Shown here piece after piece: positions 52,734 to 62,655 of a stretch of DNA of 64,000 nt. The notes below the pieces were generated by a model that did no database searches, had not been told where the DNA came from, and saw only the letters and a program-made list of their open reading frames with translations. The position numbers were made by a program, and so were the translations under genes. The first letter of the stretch is position 1; each line of letters starts with the position of its first letter. The stretch covers positions 1,116,001 to 1,180,000 of the forward strand of contig CAVTQY010000001.1 in assembly GCA_963736975.1 (NCBI GenBank), written 5' to 3'. Source of the DNA: CAVTQY01 sp963736975. Lineage in GTDB: Bacteria; Pseudomonadota; Alphaproteobacteria; Acetobacterales; Acetobacteraceae.

Positions 52734-54423
52734 ATGCTCACCGCGCTCTCGATCCGTGACGTGGTTCTGATCGACCGGCTGGACCTCTCGTTCGGTGCGG
52801 GGCTGACCGTGCTGACCGGCGAGACCGGAGCGGGCAAATCGATCCTGCTGGACAGTCTGGGGCTGGCGCTGGGGAGCCGCGCGGAGCCGGGTTTGGTCCG
52901 GGCCGGCGCCGAGTTGGCGAGCGTGGCGGCGTGCTTCGCGCCGGCGGCAACGCATCCTGCGATGGCGCTGCTGGAGGAGCAGGGAATCGCGCCGGAGGGG
53001 GAGCTGGTGCTGCGGCGGCAGGTGGGGCGCGATGGCCGATCGCGGGCCTTCGTCAATGACCAGCCGGTGGGAGTGGCGCTGCTCCGGCGGCTCGGCGCGT
53101 TGTTGGTCGAGGTGCAGGGCCAGCACGAACAGATGGGACTGGCGGATCCGGCGATCCATGCGGGGCTGTTGGATGCGTTCGGGGTGACGCTAGGGCTGCG
53201 GCACGTAGTGGCCCAGGGGTGGCGCGACTGGCGAGAGGCGGTAGCGTCGTTGGATGCGGCGCGCGAGGCGATCTCAGCAGCGCAACGGGACGAGGACTGG
53301 CTGCGGCATGCGGTAGATGAACTGGCAAGGCTGGCCCCTCGGGAGGGCGAGGAGGAAACGCTGGCTGCCGAGCGGCAACAGTTACAACGCGGCGAACGGC
53401 GCGCGGAGGCGATTGCCGCGGCACTCGCCGAGCTGACGCCGAAAGACCGGCGCAGTGCGGGACCGGCGGCGGCGCTGCGCGCGGCGTCGCGGGCCTTGCA
53501 GCGTCTGGTCCCGGCGGACCAGCCGGAGGCCGATCCGGCGGCACCCGCTCTGGCGGCGTTGGAGCGTACCGCGGAGGCGCTGGCCGAGGCGGAGACGCTG
53601 CTGACCCGGCTGGCGGCAGAGGCGGATGCCGACCCACGCCGGCTGGAGCAGGCAGAGGAGCGGCTGTTCGCGCTGCGGGCGGCGGCCCGCAAGCACGCAG
53701 TGGCGGTGGCCGAGCTGCCAGGGCTGCTCGATACGCTGACCACGCGGCTGGCGGCATTGGAAACCGGCACGGCGGAGCTGGGGGCGCTGGAACAGGCGGC
53801 GGCGCGGGCGCGGCAAGCTTATGCGGAGGCCGCCGGAGCTCTGTCGGCGGCGCGACGGAGCGCGGCCGAGCGGCTGGACCGGGCGGTGGCGAAGGAGCTG
53901 GGCCCGCTGCGGCTGGAGAAAGCGCGGTTTCGAGCGGAGGTGACCGCGCTGGATGAGCGACAGTGGGGGCCGGGCGGTGCCGACGCAGGTACGGTTCCTG
54001 ATCGCCACCAATCCGGGGCAGGAGCTGGCGCCCCTTGCGCGAATTGCCTCGGGCGGGGAGCTGTCTCGGCTGATGCTGGCGCTGAAGGTGGTGCTGAGCG
54101 CGGGATCGGCAGTGCCGACCCTCGTGTTCGACGAGGTGGATTCCGGGATCGGCGGGGCGACGGCGGCTGCCGTCGGCGAGCGGCTGACGAAGGTGGCGGA
54201 GCGGCTGCAGGTGCTGGTGGTGACGCACAGTCCGCAGGTGGCGGCGCGCGGCGCGGCGCATCTGCTGGTGGCTAAGGCGACGGCGCGCGGGCGGGCAGCG
54301 ACCACCGTCGCCGGGCTGAACGCGGCGGCGCGGCAAGAGGAGATCGCGCGGATGCTGGCCGGCGAGCGGATCACCGAAGCAGCTCGGGCGGCGGCCGCGG
54401 AACTGATGGGCATGCCGGCGTGA
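52734..54423 (+). pseudogene. recN: DNA repair protein RecN, single-base frameshift
   Basis: RecN is an SMC-like ATPase used in double-strand break repair. Walker A is GETGAGKS near residue 30. The QGQHEQMGL hinge and long Ala/Glu/Arg-rich coiled coils follow. The frame reads correctly to FRAEVTALDERQWGPGGAD, then an extra G at 53985 shifts it. Skipping that base, the homology continues QVRFLIATNPGQELAPL, then ASGGELSRLML and LVFDEVDSGIGG (signature and Walker B) to the TGA at 54423. The combined protein would be about 562 residues, the normal size. Real mutation or sequence error cannot be decided from one read. Confidence 0.85.
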
Positions 54424-56489
54424 AGTCTGTCGAAGAGCTGACAGAAGCGGAGGCCGCGGAAGAGCTCGCGCGGCTGTCGGCGGAGATCGCGCATCATGAT
54501 CGGGCGTACCACGAGCGCGACGCGCCGGAGATAACGGACGCGGAGTACGACGCACTGCGGGTGCGCAATGCGTCGATCGAGGCCCGGTTCCCGGCGCTGA
54601 TCCGGGCTGACTCGCCATCGAACCGGGTGGGCGGGGCGCCTGCCGGCGGGTTCGCCAAGGTGCGGCACCGGGTACCGATGCTGTCGCTGGACAATGCGTT
54701 CGGCGAGGCGGAGTTCGTGGAGTTCTGCGCGCGGGCGCGGCGGTTCTTGGGACTCGCGGCGGATGCGCCGCTGGCGATGGTGGGGGAGCCGAAGATCGAC
54801 GGGCTTTCCATCAACCTGACCTACGAGAATGGCCGCTTCGCGCGCGGAGCCACGCGCGGGGATGGTACCGAGGGGGAGGACGTCACCGCTAATCTGAACA
54901 CCATGGCGGCGGTGCCGAAGCGGCTGAAGGGATCGGCACCGGCGCTGATCGAGATCCGCGGCGAAGTGTTCATGACCAAGCCGGATTTTCTGGCGCTGAA
55001 TGAGGCGCAGGCGGCGGCCGGGCAGCGGGTGTTCGCCAATCCCCGCAATGCGGCCGCAGGCAGCCTGCGGCAGCTCGATGCCTCGATCACCGCCGGGCGG
55101 GCGCTGTCGCTGTTTGCTTATGCGATGGGGGAAGCGAGCGAGCCGATCGCGCCGACGCATTGGGAGTATCTGCAACGATTGAGGAAATGGGGGTTCGCGG
55201 TGAACCCGCTGTCGCAGCCGGTGCGCGATGCGGCGGAGCCTGCGGCGTTCCAGTCGGAGATCGGTGTCGCCCGGGGCGCGCTGGACTACGACATCGACGG
55301 GGTGGTGTACAAGATCGACGACCTCGCGTTGCAGCGGCGGCTGGGCTTCGTGGGGCGGGCGCCGCGTTGGGCGGTGGCATGGAAGTTTCCGGCCGAGCAG
55401 GCTACCACGTTGTTGCAAGAGATACGGGTGCAGGTCGGCCGCACCGGCGCGCTGACGCCCGTGGCGGAACTGGCGCCGGTGAACGTGGGCGGAGTGCTGG
55501 TGCAGCGGGCGACGCTGCATAACGAGGATGAGATCGCGCGCAAGGATGTGCGCGTCGGCGATACCGTGGTGATCCAGCGCGCCGGGGATGTGATTCCGCA
55601 GATCCTGTCAGTGGTGAAGGAGCGGCGGCCCAAAGGGGCGAAGCCGTTCGCGTTTCCGGAGCACTGCCCGGTTTGCGGGAGCCTGGCGGTACGGGCTCCG
55701 GGCGAGGCGGTGCGGCGCTGCACAGGCGGGCTGATCTGCCCGGCGCAGCGGGTCGAACGGCTGATCCATTTCGTTTCTCGCCCCGCTTTCGACATCGACG
55801 GACTGGGCGAGAAGACGGTCCGCGAGTTCTACGACGAAGGCTGGCTGTCGAGCCCGGCGGATCTGTTCCGGTTGCCGCGGCGGGAGAAGGAGATCGCGGC
55901 GCGCGAGGGCTGGGGGACGGTTTCGGCGCGCAACCTGGCGCGGGCGATCGAGGCGCGGCGGCGCATTCCGCTGGCTCGGTTCATCTATGCGTTGGGCATA
56001 AGGCGGATCGGCGAGCGCAATGCGCAACTGTTGGCGCGGCATTACGGCAGCTTCGCGCAGTGGCGTACGCAGATGGTCGCGGCAGCGGCGCCGGGGTCTG
56101 AGGCGCGGACGGAACTGGACAGCATTCTGGGCATCGGGCCGGCGATTGCGGAGGAACTGGCGGAGTTCTTCGCGGAACCGCGCAATTTGGCATTGCTGGA
56201 CGAACTGGCGGGCGAGCTGACGATAGAGGCGCCGGCGAGGGTGCGCGCCGATGGCAGCGCGCTGGCGGGGAAGACGGTGGTGTTTACCGGGACCCTGGAG
56301 ACGATGACACGGCCCGAGGCGAAGGCGCGGGCGGAGGCGCTGGGCGCCAAGGTGACGGACAGCGTCTCGCGGAACACAGACTTGGTGGTGGTTGGGGCAG
56401 ATGCCGGGTCGAAGGCGCGCAAGGCGACGGAACTCGGGGTGCGGACGGTGACCGAGCAGGAGTGGCGGGGAATGGCGGCAATCGGGTGA
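54420..56489 (+). CDS. ligA: NAD-dependent DNA ligase
   Basis: A 689-residue DNA ligase sealing nicks with NAD+. The N-terminal domain opens with LTEAEAAEELARLSAEIAHH. The nucleotidyltransferase motif I is EPKIDGLS, with the adenylated Lys. The Zn finger is CPVCGSLAVRA with a later CTGGLICPAQ. HhH repeats and a BRCT domain (GKTVVFTGTLETMTRPEAKA) complete the protein. The start is a GTG overlapping the recN stop (GTGA). This is an essential gene in most bacteria and it is intact. Confidence 0.94.
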   Translation: MKSVEELTEAEAAEELARLSAEIAHHDRAYHERDAPEITDAEYDALRVRNASIEARFPALIRADSPSNRVGGAPAGGFAKVRHRVPMLSLDNAFGEAEFVEFCARARRFLGLAADAPLAMVGEPKIDGLSINLTYENGRFARGATRGDGTEGEDVTANLNTMAAVPKRLKGSAPALIEIRGEVFMTKPDFLALNEAQAAAGQRVFANPRNAAAGSLRQLDASITAGRALSLFAYAMGEASEPIAPTHWEYLQRLRKWGFAVNPLSQPVRDAAEPAAFQSEIGVARGALDYDIDGVVYKIDDLALQRRLGFVGRAPRWAVAWKFPAEQATTLLQEIRVQVGRTGALTPVAELAPVNVGGVLVQRATLHNEDEIARKDVRVGDTVVIQRAGDVIPQILSVVKERRPKGAKPFAFPEHCPVCGSLAVRAPGEAVRRCTGGLICPAQRVERLIHFVSRPAFDIDGLGEKTVREFYDEGWLSSPADLFRLPRREKEIAAREGWGTVSARNLARAIEARRRIPLARFIYALGIRRIGERNAQLLARHYGSFAQWRTQMVAAAAPGSEARTELDSILGIGPAIAEELAEFFAEPRNLALLDELAGELTIEAPARVRADGSALAGKTVVFTGTLETMTRPEAKARAEALGAKVTDSVSRNTDLVVVGADAGSKARKATELGVRTVTEQEWRGMAAIG

Positions 56490-56602
56490 GGGCCGCCGAA
56501 AAATTGTACCTGCCCGACGGCCCTGAACTCCATGTGCGGCATTTGCATAGACGCCTGCTAAGCCGGCCGGATACTATTGGCTGAAATCTCGCGGGGAGCC
56601 GC

Positions 56603-57577
56603 ATGATCGAACGACCCGCATCGGCGTCCGCCGCGGGGGAAGCCTCACGGCTGGGTGGAATGCAGTGGATTCCTGGCGGCACGTTCCGCATGGGCGCCGA
56701 CCAATTTTACCCGGAAGAAGCACCCGTTCACACCGTAACGATCAGCGGTTTCTGGATGGACGCGCATACGGTCACCAATGCCGATTTTGCCGCTTTCATC
56801 GCGGCCACCGCCTACAAAACCTCTGCCGAGCGCCAGCCCGATCCGGCCGTCTATCCGGGCGCGCAGCCGGAATTGCTAAAGCCGGGCGCGGCGGTCTTCT
56901 TCATGCCCAGCGGCGTCGTCGATATGGACAACATCCAGAGCCGCTGGGCTTATGTTCCGGGCGCCAACTGGTGCTGTCCGGAAGGCCCTGCCAGCACCAT
57001 CAAGGGCCGCGAAAATGAACCGGTGGTGCAGGTCGGCTTCGAGGATGCGGCCGCTTATGCCGCATGGGCCGGCAAGGAGCTGCCCACCGAGGCGGAGTGG
57101 GAGTTCGCCGCCCGCGGCGGGTTGGACGGCGCCACTTTTTGCTGGGGAAATGAATTTACCCCGGGCGGCCGCTACATGGCGAATACCTGGCAAGGACCGT
57201 TCCCCTTCCGCGACATGGGCGCGGACGGGTTTATCGGCCGAGCGCCAGTCGGTTCATTCCCGGCGAATGGTTACGGCCTCTACGATATGGCCGGGAATGT
57301 CTGGGAATGGACCACGGACTGGTATTCCGATCAGCATCCGGCGGAGGCGGAGTCGCCCTGCTGCGTGCCCTGCAACCCGCGTGGCGGCGGCGAAGCGCTG
57401 AGTTATAACCTGGCCCAGCCCCGGATCCGCATCCCGCGCAAGGTGATCAAAGGGGGGTCGTATCTCTGCGCGCCGAATTACTGCCGCCGTTACCGCCCGG
57501 CGGCGCGGCATCCGCAGATGATCGATACCGCGACCTGTCATATCGGATTCCGTTGCATTATCCGTATCAACAGATGA
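56603..57577 (+). CDS. Formylglycine-generating enzyme (SUMF1 family)
   Basis: A 324-residue FGE-sulfatase protein, which oxidises the active-site Cys of type I sulfatases to formylglycine. GGMQWIPGGTFRMGADQFYP is the family start. Also seen are LPTEAEWEFAARGGLDGATF, GLYDMAGNVWEWTTDWYS and the end GGSYLCAPNYCRRYRPAARH, where the two Cys are the copper-binding catalytic pair. It lies 24 bases before a sulfatase gene whose active site is Cys-type (CSPTR), so enzyme and substrate are neighbours. Confidence 0.9.
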   Translation: MIERPASASAAGEASRLGGMQWIPGGTFRMGADQFYPEEAPVHTVTISGFWMDAHTVTNADFAAFIAATAYKTSAERQPDPAVYPGAQPELLKPGAAVFFMPSGVVDMDNIQSRWAYVPGANWCCPEGPASTIKGRENEPVVQVGFEDAAAYAAWAGKELPTEAEWEFAARGGLDGATFCWGNEFTPGGRYMANTWQGPFPFRDMGADGFIGRAPVGSFPANGYGLYDMAGNVWEWTTDWYSDQHPAEAESPCCVPCNPRGGGEALSYNLAQPRIRIPRKVIKGGSYLCAPNYCRRYRPAARHPQMIDTATCHIGFRCIIRINR

Positions 57578-57601
57578 CCCGACCCAGAAGGACAATAGGC
57601 G

Positions 57602-59976
57602 ATGAGCAGCGAAGACAAAAAACACCGTTCACATCTTCCGATACCCACGCCTGAGCGAACCGGGTTGATCACTTTCGATGCGAAGGATCCGGATACTCGC
57701 TTCCCGCCCATCGAGCAATTACGGCCGCCCGAGGGCGCGCCAAACGTGCTGCTCATTCTGATCGATGACGCCGGGTTCGGATCGTCGAGCGCCTTCGGCG
57801 GCCCTTGCCAGACGCCGAATGCGGAAAAGCTGGCGGCCGGCGGCCTGAAATACAACCGCTTCCACAGGTACTGCACTCTGTTCCCCGACGCGGGCGGCGC
57901 TGCTGACCGGGCGCAATCACCATAGCGCCGGGATGGGCGGCGTCACGGAGATAGCAACCGGTGCGCCAGGCTACAGTTCGGTGCTGCCCAATACGATATC
58001 GCCGCTCGCGCGGACCCTGAGCTCAACGGCTACTCGACCGCGCAGTTCGGCAAGTGCCACGAAGTGCCGGTGTGGGAGACGAGCCCGGTCGGACCCTTCG
58101 ACGCATGGCCGACCGGCGGTGGCGGGTTCGAGTATTTCTACGGCTTCATCGGCGGCGAGGCGAACCAGTGGTATCCCACCCTCTACGAGGGCACCACGCC
58201 AGTGGAGCCAAAAAAGACGCCCGAAGAGGGCTATCATTTTATGGAGGACATGACCGACAAGGCAATGGCCTGGATCGGGCAGCAAAAGGCGCTGGCACCC
58301 GATAAACCCTTCTTCGTTTATTTTGCCCCAGGCGCGACGCACGCCCCTCACCATGTGCCGAAGGAGTGGGCCGACAAATACAAAGGCAAGTTCGACCAGG
58401 GTTGGGACAAGCTGCGTGAGGAGACACTCGCCCGACAGAAAAAACTGGGCGTCGTCCCGGAGGACTGCCAGCTCACCTCGCCCACGCCGAGATTCCGGCG
58501 TGGGACGACATGCCGGAGGCGATGAAGCCCATTTTGCGCCGCCAGATGGAGGTTTATGCGGGCTTTCTGGAGTACACCGACCACCATGTCGGACGCCTGC
58601 TCGACGGCTTGACGAAGCTCAACATCCTCGGCGACACGCTCGTCTACTACATTATCGGCGACAACGGCGCCTCGGCCGAGGGCACATTGAACGGTGCCTA
58701 TAACGAGATGGCCAACTTCAACGGGCTGGCTGCGCTTGAGACGCCCGAATTTCTGATGGAACGGTTCGAGAAGCTCGGCGGGCCGGAGTCATACAACCAT
58801 TACGCTGTCGGTTGGGCGCATGCCATGAATGCGCCGTATCAGTGGACCAAGCAGGTTGCTTCCCACTGGGGCGGCACGCGCAACGGCACCATCGTGCACT
58901 GGCCTAATGGTATCAAGGCCAATGGCGAAATCCGCTCGCAATTCCACCACGTGATCGACGTGGCGCCAACAATCCTTGAGGCGGCAGGGCTGCCCGAGCC
59001 GATATCGGTCAACGGCGTACAGCAGCGGCCCATCGAGGGCGTAAGCATGCTGTACTCGTTCAACGACTCCAGTGCAGCGGAGCGGCACGAGACGCAGTAT
59101 TTCGAAATGTTCGGCAATCGCGGCATCTATCACAAAGGCTGGACCGCGGTGACGAAACACGGCACGCCCTGGGTACTCATGGGCAGGAAGACCGTGCCGC
59201 TCGACGACGATGTCTGGGAACTCTACGACACCAGCAAGGATTGGAGCCAGGCCAACGATCTCGCCAAGCAAATGCCGGAGAAGCTGCACGAATTACAGCG
59301 ACTATGGCTGATCGAGGCGACGCGCTACAACGTGTTGCCCATAGACGACCGTGTTGTTGAGAAGATGAATCCGGACACCGCCGGCCGCCCCGTGCTGATC
59401 AAAGGGAAAACGCAGCTGCTGTTCGGCGGAATGGGGCGCTTGTCGGAGAACTGCGTCCTGAACATCAAAAACAAGTCCCATTCCGTGACCGCCGAGATCG
59501 AGGTGCCGGTGTCGGGCGCGGAGGGTGTGATCATCGCTCAGGGTGCGAATATCGGCGGCTGGAGCCTCTATGCGAAGAAAGGCAAACTTAAATACTGCTA
59601 CAACGTTGCCGGCGTGCACTACTTCTATGTCGAAGCGGCCGACAGGCTGCCGGTGGGCGAGCACCAGGTACGGATGGAGTTCGCTTACGCGGGCGGCGGC
59701 CTCGGCAAGGGTGGGCAGGTGACGCTCTATGTTGACGGCAAGCAGGTCGGTGAAGGAACTGTCCCGATGACACAGGCGATGGTTTTCTCCGCCGACGACG
59801 GTTGCGATGTGGGTGAGGACAGCGGCGCGCCTGTCTCCCAGGACTACGGCTCGCGTGGCAATGGCTTCAATGGCAGGGTCAAGGGGGTGCAGCTCGCGAT
59901 CGACGATGCGGCGGAGAGCCTGGATCACCTCGTCTCACCGGAGGATGCTGTCCGCATCGCTATGGCACGGCAGTAA
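57602..59976 (+). pseudogene. Arylsulfatase, three single-base frameshifts
   Basis: A type I sulfatase of about 790 residues. Frame 1 (from 57602) gives VLLILIDDAGFGSSSAFGGP. The next frame gives the modification site CSPTR at 57879-57893 and TGRNHHSAGMGGV. The third gives GKCHEVPVWETSPVGPFDAW, and the fourth (from about 58486) continues AEIPAWDDMPEAMKP to the end. The shifts are a +1 near 57874, and two -1 near 58020 and 58485. Each is flanked by full homology, so the ancestral gene was whole. Whether this is decay or sequence error is open. Confidence 0.8.
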
Positions 59977-59987
59977 GCGGACCGGCG

Positions 59988-60413
59988 ATGGCGATGGTAG
60001 CCGCCGGGACATCGGGTTCCGTCGCCAATGACAAGCCGGGTTCCGTCAGCATCGCCAATGAACTCGCGAGGGAGCGCAATCGCGAGGCAGCGGAACGCAC
60101 TCTGATGGCGTGGATCCGGACCGCGCTCTCGCTGATCGGGTTCGGATTCGGGATTGGCAAACTCGATGCTTACCTCAGGGCAAATGACCTGCATACGCGG
60201 TTCGATGTGCCGCATAGCTCGCTGATCTTTGGGGCCAGCTTTATCGCGGTGGGTGTTCTCGGCTTGCTTGCCGCCATCGTGCAACACGCCCGCGTGCTGA
60301 AACGGCTGTCGCGGCCGGACTTCGCCTACAACGCCATGCGACCGATCGCCATGGCCGTTGCAACCCTGCTTATACTGATCGGGATGTTCGGCCTGGTCGC
60401 CATCCTATGGTGA
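59988..60413 (+). CDS. DUF202 (YidH-type) membrane protein
   Basis: A 141-residue protein with three membrane helices. LARERNREAAERTLMAWIRT is the conserved YidH opening, followed by a first helix (ALSLIGFGFGIGKL), SLIFGASFIAVGVLGLLAAI and a last helix near the C-terminus. The function of the family is unknown. It lies 11 bases after the sulfatase stop and may be co-transcribed with FGE and sulfatase. A start three codons later is possible. Confidence 0.8.
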   Translation: MAMVAAGTSGSVANDKPGSVSIANELARERNREAAERTLMAWIRTALSLIGFGFGIGKLDAYLRANDLHTRFDVPHSSLIFGASFIAVGVLGLLAAIVQHARVLKRLSRPDFAYNAMRPIAMAVATLLILIGMFGLVAILW

Positions 60414-60458
60414 CCAACCCTATGCCAGGCATCCGAAAGCCAAGGTGAGGACCATGGG

Positions 60459-60692
60459 ATGCGTAAGCTGTTTTTGGTCGCCGGCATAGCTGCCGCAACA
60501 CTGCAGTTAGCTTATAGCCAGGACGGTTCCACCAGCCGTCGCGATCCGGATACTGAATTGCTCACACGGCACCCTGGTTCGGGTGATCCGCACTATGCTC
60601 GGGTCGATCGAGTCGACGAACTGTTTGAGACGCATAGCACCCCTGGCGACAACGGTCAGGGACCCAATTCCGAGAACACGTGGATACGGTGA
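60459..60692 (+). CDS. Small exported protein of unknown function
   Basis: A 77-residue protein. MRKLFLVAGIAAATLQLAYS is a signal peptide with a cleavage site near AYSQ. The mature part is short, polar and has no Cys: RRDPDTELLTRHPGSGDPHY followed by a few charged residues. I recognise no family. An AAGGTGAGGA-like stretch lies 8-17 bases before the ATG. It could be a short secreted peptide or an overprediction. Confidence 0.45.
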   Translation: MRKLFLVAGIAAATLQLAYSQDGSTSRRDPDTELLTRHPGSGDPHYARVDRVDELFETHSTPGDNGQGPNSENTWIR

Positions 60693-60955
60693 GTGCAACA
60701 GGGCAACTTGTCGAGGACAGTTGCGTTCTCGCTACGCTCCTCGCCACGACGGGAACGTCTTGGAAGGGGGCGGCCGTTAACCGCTACTTTACGCAGCCTT
60801 ATTAGGCTTCCGGCGTGCTCGCGAAGTTGTGAGCACGGTGCCGCGTGCCTCGCGGGGCTCGCGGCAAAGTCAGGCAGACGGCCGGTGCAAAGGCTGGACT
60901 TGCAATGCGATCAAAGACATACTCTGGTCGCATCGGCTGAAACCGGGACAGGGGC

Positions 60956-61507
60956 ATGATCGTCAAGCTGCCGATCCTCGCAGGCGCCTTGCTGCTCGCA
61001 GCGGGCTATACCGCTTATCCTTGCCTCACCCTTTATCGCCTCGACACCGCGCTTCGCAGCGGCGACAGCAACACCCTTACACGGCTCATCGACTGGGGCT
61101 CGGTGCGCGAGGGCCTGCAGGAAGATATTGCCGACGACGTCACCGACACAGCCAACCCGCACGCCGTCGCCGTTGGCGCTCAGCTTGCCCCGTTCGGCTT
61201 CTCCTTCGCTCGCAGCATCGTTGGCCACGCGGTGCAGCAGGAAGTCACTCCGGCGCATGTGATCACCTGCCTGCGTGGACAAGACGGCTCCGCCCATACG
61301 CTCGGACTGCGCTCAGCGTATTTCACCGACTGGTCGCGCTTCATCGTGAATGTCGGACCGAAATCCGGACAGCCGGATATCCGCCTGCAGCTCGACCTGC
61401 AGGATGGGACCTGGCGGTTGACGCGGGTGTGGCTGCCGGCGTCCATGCTGCACGAACCCGAGTCGTCACATCCAGTCGAGGCGGTGGCGCGGCTGCCGGC
61501 CGGCTGA
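60956..61507 (+). CDS. DUF2939 family protein
   Basis: A 183-residue protein. A hydrophobic N-terminus (ILAGALLLAAGYTAYPCLTL) is followed by YRLDTALRSGDSNTLTRLID and WGSVREGLQEDIADDV, the DUF2939 pattern of short repeat-like helices. QLDLQDGTWRLTRVWLP is near the end. It is probably membrane-attached with a periplasmic domain. Role unknown. The 263 bases before it hold no gene I recognise, only a 6-bp inverted repeat near 60814-60835. Confidence 0.65.
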   Translation: MIVKLPILAGALLLAAGYTAYPCLTLYRLDTALRSGDSNTLTRLIDWGSVREGLQEDIADDVTDTANPHAVAVGAQLAPFGFSFARSIVGHAVQQEVTPAHVITCLRGQDGSAHTLGLRSAYFTDWSRFIVNVGPKSGQPDIRLQLDLQDGTWRLTRVWLPASMLHEPESSHPVEAVARLPAG

Positions 61508-61591
61508 CCTCCTCCTCCCCGCCCGCTTGACGCGGGCGGCGCCGCGGCGCCATTTCACGGCAAATTCACTATACCGCGGGGATGTTACGTC

Positions 61592-62653
61592 ATGCGCGCA
61601 TGGGCCGTTGTCGAGAACGGAGCGCCGCTTCAGGAAATCGAACTGCCGACTCCGGAACCAAAACGTACCGAGGTCCTGGTGGAGGTGACGCATTGCGGCG
61701 TCTGCCACTCCGACCTGCACATCTGGGAGGGTTATTACGACCTCGGCGGCGGCAAGAAGATGTCGCTCAAGGATCGCGGTGTGGTGCTGCCCCTGGCGAT
61801 GGGGCACGAGATCGTCGGGCGAGTGGTGAAACTCGGGCCGGAGGCGACGGGGGTTAAACCCGGCGACATACGCATTGTGTTCCCCTGGGTGGGCTGCGGC
61901 ACGTGCGAGGCTTGCCGGTCGGAAAACGACAATATGTGCCTGACCCCGCGCAGCCACGGCGTATACCAGCACGGCGGCTACGCCACGCATGTGATCGCGC
62001 CGCATCCGCGGCACCTGGTCGATCCAGGCACGCTCGACCCCGCGGTGGCAGCGACCTATGCCTGCTCGGGCATCACGGTTTATTCCGCGATCCGCAAGCT
62101 GATGCCGCTGCCGCCTGACGAAGCGATCGTTGTCGTCGGCGCCGGCGGGTTGGGGATGAACGCAATCGCTGTGTTGCGCGCTCTCCAGCACCGCAACATC
62201 ATCGTGGTGGATATCAGCGAGGAGAAGCGGCAGGCAGCATTGAAGGCGGGAGCCACGAAGGTAGTGGACGGCGGCGCGCCCGACGCAACGAAGCGCATCA
62301 TCGAAGCCGCGGGTGGGCAGGTGCTTGCCGTTGTCGATCTGGTCAATGGTACTGCGACCGCACGGCTCGCGTTCGAGGCGCTGCGCAAGGGCGGCAAGCT
62401 GATCCAGGTCGGGCTGTTCGGCGGTGAGTTGACGGTGCCGCTGCCGCTGATGGCGATCCGCGCGCTGACCGTCCAGGGCAGTTATGTGGGCAATCCGAAA
62501 GAGCTGCGCGAATTGGTGAAACTGGCGCAGGACGGGGCGTTGCCGCCGTTGCCGGTCGCGACGGTGCCGCAATCGCAGGCGCATGACGCGCTGATGCGCC
62601 TGCGCGACGGCAAGGTAACGGGTCGGCTGGTGCTGCGCGCCGAGGCGGCCTGA
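61592..62653 (+). CDS. Zinc-dependent alcohol dehydrogenase (MDR family)
   Basis: A 353-residue medium-chain dehydrogenase. The catalytic Zn ligands are in HCGVCHSDLH and the GHE of AMGHEIVGRV. The structural Zn site is CGTCEACRSENDNMC with four Cys. The Rossmann motif is VVVGAGGLGMNAI. It oxidises an alcohol with NAD(P)+, and the substrate is unknown. It lies two bases before a second MDR gene, so they are probably one operon. Confidence 0.88.
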   Translation: MRAWAVVENGAPLQEIELPTPEPKRTEVLVEVTHCGVCHSDLHIWEGYYDLGGGKKMSLKDRGVVLPLAMGHEIVGRVVKLGPEATGVKPGDIRIVFPWVGCGTCEACRSENDNMCLTPRSHGVYQHGGYATHVIAPHPRHLVDPGTLDPAVAATYACSGITVYSAIRKLMPLPPDEAIVVVGAGGLGMNAIAVLRALQHRNIIVVDISEEKRQAALKAGATKVVDGGAPDATKRIIEAAGGQVLAVVDLVNGTATARLAFEALRKGGKLIQVGLFGGELTVPLPLMAIRALTVQGSYVGNPKELRELVKLAQDGALPPLPVATVPQSQAHDALMRLRDGKVTGRLVLRAEAA

Positions 62654-62655
62654 CC

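Noticed and set aside
53382..55520. Open frame of about 712 residues antisense to recN and ligA
   Set aside because: It spans two conserved genes on the other strand and its composition (Arg, His, Pro-rich) is typical of antisense frames in GC-rich DNA.
60693..60955. Hidden gene in the 263-base gap
   Set aside because: Open frames here are short and lack family features or a ribosome-binding site. Only a 6-bp inverted repeat near 60814-60835 was seen.
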